Assembly: GCA_022425845.1 (NCBI GenBank) | Contig: JAKMEU010000313.1 | Span: 1-5,629 of the forward strand | Direction: 5' to 3' | Length of the DNA stretch: 5,629 nucleotides | Source: Luminiphilus sp. | GTDB lineage: Bacteria > Pseudomonadota > Gammaproteobacteria > Pseudomonadales > Halieaceae | Shown: positions 1 through 4,793 of the stretch, piece after piece | How the letters are laid out: every line of letters begins with the position of its first letter | Position numbering within the stretch: the first letter of the stretch is position 1 | The notes under the pieces: generated by a model | Seen by the model: the letters and a program-made list of their open reading frames with translations, nothing else | Told to the model about the DNA's origin: nothing | Database searches by the model: none | Translations under genes and position numbers: made by a program

Positions 1-416
1 GTGTAGCCGACCTGTTCGCCTGCGATCTGGCCTCGGAACTTACGCCCAGTAAGGTGCGCAACCTGTATAACCACAGCAACACGGCAGGCGTTCCGGTCCA
101 ACATACCGGCGGCTTCCTGGATCAAACAGGCAGTGACGACGGAACTCTAAATGCCGCCTGGTACTTCCTACCGTGGCACAGTGATGGGGCCGTTGCCTAT
201 CATTCTGCCGGTGCGAGAAACCGGGTGGTCTCCTGGCAAGGCGGCGAGTATTTTGACTGGTCCTATTTCGGCACCTGGGTCGGTAACGAAGACCTGTGTG
301 ACACCAGTTTTTCAACGCTTTTCCAGGGTCACTCAATGCTGGGGTGCCCCATGGAACTGCGCAACTCAGACCACTACGACCAGAAGATGTATTACATATT
401 GCGCATGAACCAATGA
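1..416 (+). CDS. C-terminal part of an unrecognised protein (5' end outside window)
   Basis: The reading frame is open from position 3 to a TGA at 414-416, giving about 137 residues. The first in-frame start-like codon (GTG at 54) follows 17 open codons with normal GC-rich codon use, so the gene very probably begins upstream. The visible part is rich in Trp, Tyr, His, Gly and Asp, with segments such as AAWYFLPWHSDGAVAYHSAG and QGGEYFDWSYFGTW. It has three cysteines (in FACDLA, EDLCDT and LGCPME) and no transmembrane stretch. This composition resembles the end of a secreted or periplasmic enzyme, and a disulfide is possible. The His/Asp-rich stretch could be the end of a hydrolase fold, but I see no diagnostic motif and assign no function. 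A reverse-strand frame over the same DNA (40-516) is Arg/Pro/Cys-rich and looks like a shadow. The gene converges on the mscS-type gene and probably shares its terminator at 569-597. Confidence 0.7.
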   Translation, partial: VADLFACDLASELTPSKVRNLYNHSNTAGVPVQHTGGFLDQTGSDDGTLNAAWYFLPWHSDGAVAYHSAGARNRVVSWQGGEYFDWSYFGTWVGNEDLCDTSFSTLFQGHSMLGCPMELRNSDHYDQKMYYILRMNQ

Positions 417-465
417 CGGTTCGCGGCCCAGGGCGTCGTTCCCGGGAGAGTGCCCAGTGCCCTGT

Positions 466-480
466 CATGGCATGGCATGG
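466..480. repeat. Three tandem copies of a 5-bp unit (CATGG)
   Basis: CATGG occurs three times head to tail at 466-470, 471-475 and 476-480. The site is non-coding, 50 bp after the stop of the upstream gene and just before a pair of longer direct repeats. It is a simple-sequence tract that could vary by slippage. No function is evident. Confidence 0.85.
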
Positions 481-489
481 CGACCATTG

Positions 490-530
490 GCGACAACGAC
501 AGGGCATGGGCGACAACGACAGGGCATGAC
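490..530. repeat. Tandem 20-bp direct repeat with an inverted partner upstream
   Basis: The unit CGACAACGACAGGGCATG is present at 491-508 and again at 511-528, with a 20-bp period. The preceding G is also shared (490 and 510). The nine bases TGCCCTGTC at 458-466 are the exact reverse complement of GACAGGGCA at 498-506 and at 518-526. Either copy could therefore pair with the upstream arm, giving two alternative stem-loops. The array lies in the convergent intergenic region. It is too short and too few-copied to be a CRISPR or an established REP/BIME element. Confidence 0.85.
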
Positions 531-568
531 TGCCGAGTACAGCGGCAGCGTCTGCAGGCCAAAAACAA

Positions 569-597
569 AAAACCCGGGGTTACAGGCCCCGGGTTTT
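569..597 (-). terminator. Strong intrinsic terminator for the mscS-type gene, possibly bidirectional
   Basis: An 11-bp perfect inverted repeat pairs AAAACCCGGGG (569-579) with CCCCGGGTTTT (587-597) around a 7-base loop. Read on the minus strand, the hairpin begins 29 bases after the channel gene's TAG. It runs into TTTTTTGTTTTT, part of which belongs to the stem, as expected for a Rho-independent terminator. Read on the plus strand, the tail is only TTTTCGTAA, so termination of the convergent plus-strand gene is possible but weaker. Confidence 0.9.
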
Positions 598-625
598 CGT
601 AATCACGCTACCGACCTAAAGAGAT

Positions 626-1444
626 CTATTCCTTTCCGGGCAGGTGCACATCCATCTGCGGATAGGGAATAGAGATTCCCTTGGCATCAAACTCCAGCTT
701 GACCTTTTCAGTGGTATCCCACAGGACGGCCCAGTAGTCGGCGCTATTGACCCACGGCCGGACTACAAAATTAACCGATGAATCGGCCAGCTCAGACACC
801 GCGATGACGGGCGCAGGGTCCGCGAGAATTCGCTCATCAGCGCTGATGATCTCTCCCAGCAGGTCCTTGGCTTTCCTGATGTCATCGTCATAGCCGATAC
901 CAAACACCATATCCACACGCCGTGTATCCCGAGCAGAGTAGTTGGTGATCGTGCCGCCGTAGATCGCGCCGTTGGGGATGATCATTTCCCGGTTGTCGCC
1001 CGTTCGAAGGGTAGAGCTGAAAATACCAATCATTTCTACCACGCCCGCGGTACCAGCAACCTCGACAAAATCACCGGATTTGAAGGGCCTGAATATAATC
1101 AGCATGACGCCAGCGGCGAAGTTCTGCAGCGAGTTCTGCAATGCCAGACCGACCGCCAGACCCGCAGCACCCACCAGGGCAATCAGGGATGTGGTATCAA
1201 CGCCCAGTTGATTGAGTGCCGCAATAACGACAACAAGCAACAAAATAGTGCGGGTGATCGAGGCGATGAAGTTGACCAGGATTTCGTCCATGCCGGACTT
1301 CTGCAGGAACTTAACCAACACGCCCGCCAGCACCCGGACGACGATGCGTCCGACGATGAATATGGCAATGGCGAGAACAAGATTGATGGCCCAGGGGATG
1401 ACGTAGGTATCCGCCATGGCCATTACGTCCATGTCTTCCATCAT
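626..1444 (-). CDS. mscS: MscS-family small-conductance mechanosensitive channel
   Basis: This 272-residue inner-membrane protein should form a homoheptameric channel that opens under membrane tension and releases solutes during hypo-osmotic shock. Its length is close to E. coli MscS (286 aa, from memory). Hydrophobic helices lie at about 14-37 (TM1), 58-80 (TM2) and 84-118 (TM3). The pore signature GAAGLAVGLALQNSLQNFAAG (split: GAAGLAVGLALQ, then NSLQNFAAG) occupies about 92-112. By alignment to E. coli, the gate leucines 105 and 109 correspond to Leu96 and Leu100, and Gly121 to Gly112. Gly113, the TM3 hinge, is Asn104 here. After FRPF come the beta domain with IPNG (156-159) and the alpha/beta vestibule ending in GISIPYPQMDV, very like E. 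coli. ATG at 1444 is chosen because AAGGAGT (1455-1449) sits four bases upstream. A second ATG follows immediately and could also be used. The gene ends shortly before a strong terminator. Confidence 0.96.
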   Translation of the reverse strand: MMEDMDVMAMADTYVIPWAINLVLAIAIFIVGRIVVRVLAGVLVKFLQKSGMDEILVNFIASITRTILLLVVVIAALNQLGVDTTSLIALVGAAGLAVGLALQNSLQNFAAGVMLIIFRPFKSGDFVEVAGTAGVVEMIGIFSSTLRTGDNREMIIPNGAIYGGTITNYSARDTRRVDMVFGIGYDDDIRKAKDLLGEIISADERILADPAPVIAVSELADSSVNFVVRPWVNSADYWAVLWDTTEKVKLEFDAKGISIPYPQMDVHLPGKE

Positions 1445-1480
1445 AAATACTCCTTCACTTATGGCTAAATTTTTTAACGT

Positions 1481-1509
1481 ATTTTAAAAAACTGGAGGCT
1501 AGCCCAAAA
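1481..1509 (-). promoter_or_regulatory. Possible promoter upstream of the mscS-type gene
   Basis: On the minus strand, TAAAAT (plus 1486-1481) matches the sigma-70 -10 consensus at five of six bases and lies in a locally AT-rich stretch 37-42 bases upstream of the ATG. The only -35 candidate at a 16-17 base spacing is TTTGGG or TTTTGG (about 1509-1503), which is poor. The call rests on the -10 box and the AT-richness against a GC-rich background. Confidence 0.3.
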
Positions 1510-1534
1510 TGTGACCTAGTTCAATAAAAGTTAC

Positions 1535-1549
1535 TGCCCGGGACGGGCA
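1535..1549 (-). terminator. Short GC hairpin after the VOC gene, weak terminator candidate
   Basis: TGCCCG (1535-1540) and CGGGCA (1544-1549) form a 6-bp stem with a 3-base loop, starting 34 bases after the VOC stop codon on the minus strand. The bases after it on that strand read GTAACTTTTATT, so the U-rich run is short and offset by five bases. It could stop transcription partially before the channel gene. It is much weaker than the 569-597 hairpin. Confidence 0.4.
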
Positions 1550-1582
1550 TTGGAACCCCCCGGAAACCGCCACTATTCGGGC

Positions 1583-1960
1583 TCAGACACGCACCAGCGC
1601 ACAGAGCTTATTGCCCGAGGGGTCGCGCAGATAGGCAAGGTAGAGCGGCCCCATTCCGCCTTCCCGCACCCCGGGCGGCTCCTCGCAGGACACCCCACCG
1701 TGGGCGACGCCAGCTGCATGCCAGGCATCAGCAGCGTCTGTGGTGCCGGCAGCAAAGCCAATGGTTGACCCGTTGCCGTGGCTCGCGGGACTACCATCAA
1801 TGGGAACACTAATGGCAAAGATCCCGGAATCGGTCATGTAAAAGACGCGGCCTTTTTCATCAGTAATGCCGGGACCGTAGCCCAGGGCACCCAGGGTGGC
1901 GTCATAAAACGCCTTTGAGGCCTCGATATCGTTAGCGCCGACCATAATATGACTGAACAT
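1583..1960 (-). CDS. VOC-superfamily (glyoxalase/bleomycin-resistance fold) protein
   Basis: This 125-residue cytoplasmic protein has the two beta-alpha-beta-beta-beta modules of the vicinal oxygen chelate fold. The first module starts MFSHIMVGANDIEASKAFYD and includes GRVFYMTDSGIFAIS (37-51). The second runs from about TIGFAAGTTDAADAWHAAG (66-84) to LYLAYLRDPSGNKLCALVRV (106-125). The DPSGN turn before the last strand is typical. His4 sits at the usual first metal-ligand position, but the last strand has Cys120 rather than a clear Glu, so a canonical metal site cannot be confirmed and no substrate can be assigned. The start at 1960 is preferred over an in-frame ATG at 2074. The domain begins exactly at MFSHIM, GAGGTG is correctly spaced upstream, and the 38 extra residues look non-coding. 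It lies between the channel and S9 peptidase genes with gaps of 138 and 136 bp, so co-transcription is uncertain. Confidence 0.92.
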   Translation of the reverse strand: MFSHIMVGANDIEASKAFYDATLGALGYGPGITDEKGRVFYMTDSGIFAISVPIDGSPASHGNGSTIGFAAGTTDAADAWHAAGVAHGGVSCEEPPGVREGGMGPLYLAYLRDPSGNKLCALVRV

Positions 1961-1965
1961 AGCTT

Positions 1966-1971
1966 CACCTC
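1966..1971 (-). promoter_or_regulatory. Ribosome binding site fixing the VOC start
   Basis: GAGGTG on the minus strand is separated by five bases (AAGCT) from the ATG at 1960-1958. It supports the short 125-residue form over the longer frame opening at 2074. Confidence 0.7.
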
Positions 1972-2096
1972 GCTGTCTTCTCGTTAGCACACACCCGTCG
2001 GCATCGTGCTGATGCCCCGGGGTCCGCAGTATGAACGGAAATCGATGCCGGAACCACGCCGGTTTGAGTCCCATGGCGACCGCCGCAGCTGTAGTT

Positions 2097-4460
2097 TTAC
2101 TCGCGCAGCTCGGTTTCGAACAGCTTCAGTATGCGCCGGTATTGATCCAGCCAGCTTTCGGGGTGAATGTAACCATGGGGCTCCAGGGGATACGAGGCCA
2201 ATTCCCAATTTTCTTTTTCCAGCTCGATCAGGCGCTGCACCAGACGCACCGAATCCTTGTAAAAAACATTGTCATCCAGCATGCCGTGACTGATTAGCAA
2301 CGCACCCTCAAAGCCCTCCACAAATTCAATGGGAGAACTTCGGTGGTGAGCCTCGGGGTCAACCTCGGGTGTATTTAGAATGTTGGACGTGTAGGAGTGG
2401 TTGTAATGACGCCAGTCGGTTACCGGCCGCAGGGCAGCGCCGGCAGCAAAGACCTCCGGCGCTTTGAACAGTGCCATAAAAGCCATGAAGCCGCCGTAGG
2501 AGCCCCCATAGACACCCACGCGCTGAGGGTCTCCCCCCTGCTCTTCGACCAGCCAGCGTACCCCATCGATCAAGTCCTCCAGCTCCGGAGTGCCCATCTG
2601 CCGGTAAATCGCTGTGCGCCAGTCGCGCCCGTAGCCCCGACTCGCCCGATAATCCATGTCCAGTACGTGATAGCCACGGGCGGTCAGCAGGTTATGGAAC
2701 ATCTGCTCGCGAAAATAATAGGGAAACTTATGGTGCGTGTTCTGGGTATAACCCGCCCCATGAACAAAGAGAACCAGGGGTCTGGGTCCATCCGACGCAG
2801 TGCGTGCCGGGTAGAACTTCGACCAGATAGGCCGGTCGACACCGTGATGCGACGGAATGGCCACAATCTCCGGAAGCTGCCAGTCGATGGCTGCGTAGTC
2901 GGCCGATAACGTTTGGGTTTTGAGGGTCAACTCGCCCGTGCTCAGATCCAGGACCGCCGCCTGGGTCGGCTGGTAAGGAGCAGAGTAGCGGAGCAAGACC
3001 TGTCGCCCGTCCGGGTTGACCGCAAAATCCTCAACGCCCAGTAACTCGGTTGCCCGAACCAGATTTCCCGATGCCAGCTCCAGGCTATACAGATCGTACT
3101 CCGTGGGGTGGGAACGGTTGGCCAGAAACAGGGCAGACTTGCCATCGGGCCGCCAGGTCACCTGCCCGATCTCAAATTCTCCGGTCGTATGCTGCGCCAC
3201 ATCCTCTTCACTGGTACCCGAGTAAAGATGGCTATAGCCGGAAGACTCCGACAGCCACCAGGCGCGGTCACTAACGGGGATCCAGCCCAGCTCGTTAAAC
3301 TGCCAGTTGATCCAGGCCGGATCATGCAGATGCTCCAGCAGCTGCAGCGTCTGAGAGTTTGCGTCGAGCCGCGCGGTCCATCGATCCTTGTTGTCGATGG
3401 TATGCACCTGCAACAGCGCATGATCACCCTTCGGGTGCCAGACGATGCGGTCAAAGGTGACCGGCCGGGGTTTTTCAGCATCGTGGGGCGCAACGCCCTG
3501 GGCATTCTTCAAGTCGGCAAGCGGATCTGTATCGATTCCGGGCAACGATGCCATGGCGATCTCAAATCGCTCCCGATTTTTAAGGTCAAGCAACCAAAGG
3601 GTCTGTGCCCTGGGCTCATCACGACCAACCAGCCTTCTCACATCCTCAACATCCACGTAGCCCGAGCGGGTCACGTAATGGGGCATCTTGTCTGCTTTAC
3701 CCTGACCGTCTCCCGCCGCTGCCACGACGGCCAGCAACCAGCGACCATTAGGGGAAAGCGCGCCATCCACAAGCTGCCGGCCCTTCCCTAGGTACCAGGG
3801 CGTAGCCCGCAGCATGCCCGTCCCGCCGAGTTCCTCATTCCGCTCGAACTCATCCTGTTGCCAACGACGCTCACGCTCCAGTGTTGTAAACAGGCGCAGC
3901 TGATCAACGGCCAGTACGTCATCCGCCGGCGCATGGGGAGCCTCCGAGAATTCGAGCTGGGTCAGTGCCCTGGCGGCGCCATCCACCACTGACACCCGCC
4001 ACCACTGCCCCCGGTACATGAAAAAGACCACATCACCCGAGGTTGAGAAGTCGGGACGGGTGGCTGGGCTGTCACCCGCAAAGAGTATCCGCTGCGTGCC
4101 CGCCTTCAGGTCACGAAGAACGAGCGCCCCGTCGAGGCTGCTGACGGCTTGCTGGGTTCCCCGATGCACCTTCGGAGAAGGCCCATCGCTGACCGCAAGC
4201 TGTGACGGTGTCAGAGGTGCCGGGCCCTCTCCACCTGCGCCCATTGCAAACACATCCCGTACGCTACTTCCGTTTTGCTTGACCCGGTAGTGATAGCCAC
4301 TGCCATCCAATTGCCACCAGGCCACTTCGACAGGCGGGCCGATCCAGTCCGGGTCCGCCATAATGGATTTCAGGTCCGGCGCCGCGACCCCACTGACGGT
4401 CACTAATAAACACAGGACGCCAACGGTCGATTTCATCGAGTAAACAATGGCCTGTTTCAT
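2097..4460 (-). CDS. Exported S9-family serine peptidase (prolyl oligopeptidase/DPP IV-like)
   Basis: This 787-residue protein has a signal peptide: Lys2 and Lys10, a hydrophobic core at about 12-22 (TVGVLCLLVTV), then SGVAAPD. Cleavage is likelier after Ala26 than Ala27, because Pro28 would block the latter. It should act in the periplasm or outside the cell. Residues about 45-530 read as a beta-propeller of the DPP IV N-terminal type, with repeated strands such as LSPNGRWLLAVV, VTWRPDGKSALFLANR and FAVNPDGRQVLLRYS. Residues about 545-787 are the alpha/beta-hydrolase domain: LVLFVHGAGY (oxyanion region), DYRASRGYGRDWR, then nucleophile Ser654 in YGGSYGG, Asp729 in HGMLDDNV and His762 in EPHGY. 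The order and spacing match DPP IV (Ser630, Asp708, His740), so the enzyme should be active. I do not see the Glu-Glu motif (YEEE type) by which DPP IV binds a free N-terminus, so dipeptidyl, acyl-aminoacyl or endopeptidase specificity is open. A strong AGGAGG site fixes the start. The gene is divergent from an amidohydrolase-like lipoprotein. Confidence 0.95.
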   Translation of the reverse strand: MKQAIVYSMKSTVGVLCLLVTVSGVAAPDLKSIMADPDWIGPPVEVAWWQLDGSGYHYRVKQNGSSVRDVFAMGAGGEGPAPLTPSQLAVSDGPSPKVHRGTQQAVSSLDGALVLRDLKAGTQRILFAGDSPATRPDFSTSGDVVFFMYRGQWWRVSVVDGAARALTQLEFSEAPHAPADDVLAVDQLRLFTTLERERRWQQDEFERNEELGGTGMLRATPWYLGKGRQLVDGALSPNGRWLLAVVAAAGDGQGKADKMPHYVTRSGYVDVEDVRRLVGRDEPRAQTLWLLDLKNRERFEIAMASLPGIDTDPLADLKNAQGVAPHDAEKPRPVTFDRIVWHPKGDHALLQVHTIDNKDRWTARLDANSQTLQLLEHLHDPAWINWQFNELGWIPVSDRAWWLSESSGYSHLYSGTSEEDVAQHTTGEFEIGQVTWRPDGKSALFLANRSHPTEYDLYSLELASGNLVRATELLGVEDFAVNPDGRQVLLRYSAPYQPTQAAVLDLSTGELTLKTQTLSADYAAIDWQLPEIVAIPSHHGVDRPIWSKFYPARTASDGPRPLVLFVHGAGYTQNTHHKFPYYFREQMFHNLLTARGYHVLDMDYRASRGYGRDWRTAIYRQMGTPELEDLIDGVRWLVEEQGGDPQRVGVYGGSYGGFMAFMALFKAPEVFAAGAALRPVTDWRHYNHSYTSNILNTPEVDPEAHHRSSPIEFVEGFEGALLISHGMLDDNVFYKDSVRLVQRLIELEKENWELASYPLEPHGYIHPESWLDQYRRILKLFETELRE

Positions 4461-4465
4461 TCAGT

Positions 4466-4471
4466 CCTCCT
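4466..4471 (-). promoter_or_regulatory. Consensus ribosome binding site of the S9 peptidase
   Basis: AGGAGG on the minus strand, followed by five bases (ACTGA), precedes the ATG at 4460. It decides for this start over the in-frame ATG eight codons downstream (4436), which would also give a workable signal peptide (MKSTVGVLCLLV). Confidence 0.85.
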
Positions 4472-4530
4472 GATCGGGACATTCGTTGCTCCGGCGTCAA
4501 CTCTACCGGATGCACTGCAATAATCTGACA

Positions 4531-4586
4531 GGGCACAAGGGACGAACGTCCGCCTGTAGCGGCCCAGAGAGCCGCTCACGGTGCCC
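4531..4586. other. Nested inverted repeats that could fold as a three-way junction
   Basis: An outer 6-bp pair, GGGCAC (4531-4536) with GTGCCC (4581-4586), encloses two hairpins. One is GGAC/GTCC (4540-4543 with 4548-4551, loop GAAC). The other is AGCGGC/GCCGCT (4558-4563 with 4571-4576, 7-base loop). Pairing is possible on RNA from either strand. On the minus strand it would sit about 70-126 bases upstream of the S9 start, in a possible 5' leader. Short GC-rich stems arise easily by chance in such DNA, so a structured RNA is only a possibility. Confidence 0.3.
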
Positions 4587-4780
4587 CGACGCTCCGGTTG
4601 CGGCATCGCGAGACCAGAGGCCTCCTGGCCCGCAGAGGATAACCCGATTACGCCGCAATCAGACCTCAAGCAAACCCCCTGAGGCAACCGTAACCAGCGC
4701 GGCACCCGGTAAAACCTTCGTCACCTGCACCCTGCCCTGCTGACGCCCGGGATGCTACCTTTGCTGTGATCTCAGTTGGG

Positions 4781-4787
4781 AAGGTGA
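4781..4787 (+). promoter_or_regulatory. Ribosome binding site of the amidohydrolase-like lipoprotein
   Basis: AAGGTGA, followed by six bases (TTATCA), precedes the ATG at 4794. The site supports this start, as does the lipoprotein signal that follows directly. Confidence 0.75.
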
Positions 4788-4793
4788 TTATCA

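Larger units (their letters stand above)
4461..4793. other. Divergent intergenic region (333 bp), regulatory by position
   Basis: This stretch separates the start codons of the S9 peptidase (minus) and the amidohydrolase-like lipoprotein (plus), so promoters for both must lie in it unless they are farther away. I could not find a sigma-70 promoter with both boxes well matched on either strand. Small frames over it (minus 4457-4705, plus 4486-4743) encode Arg/Ser/Cys/Pro-rich peptides with no motif and look random. It contains several inverted repeats: 4531-4586, listed separately, and CCTCA/TGAGG at 4664-4668 and 4680-4684. Confidence 0.7.

Noticed and set aside
40..516. Minus-strand frame of 158 codons opposite the first gene
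   Set aside because: The translation is Arg/Pro/Cys/His-rich with no recognisable pattern, and the plus-strand frame over the same DNA is much more protein-like and runs open to the window edge.
458..530. Repeat array as a CRISPR
   Set aside because: The two 20-bp units are directly adjacent with no spacers, and no cas gene is present.
2000..2016. GGCATC/GATGCC hairpin upstream of the VOC gene as a terminator for the S9 gene
   Set aside because: The stem is only 6 bp, lies about 80 bases after the S9 stop and has no T-run after it on the minus strand.
1961..2074. N-terminal extension of the VOC protein to the ATG at 2074
   Set aside because: The VOC domain starts exactly at the internal ATG 1960, which has a spaced GAGGTG. 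The 38 added residues are unlike any VOC leader.
2030..2090. tRNA-like TTTGAGTCC sequence between the VOC and S9 genes
   Set aside because: The flanking bases do not pair to form a T arm, and no acceptor, D or anticodon stems could be fitted on either strand.
3108..3791. Plus-strand frame of 227 codons inside the S9 gene
   Set aside because: It lies wholly antisense to the propeller domain, with no domain or signal of its own and no convincing ribosome binding site noted. The same reasoning removes the 170-codon frame at 2397-2909.
4457..4705. Minus-strand frame of 82 codons whose TGA overlaps the S9 start (ATGA), suggesting translational coupling
   Set aside because: The peptide (Arg, Ser and Cys rich) has no motif. 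S9 has its own consensus AGGAGG, and the overlap can arise by chance.
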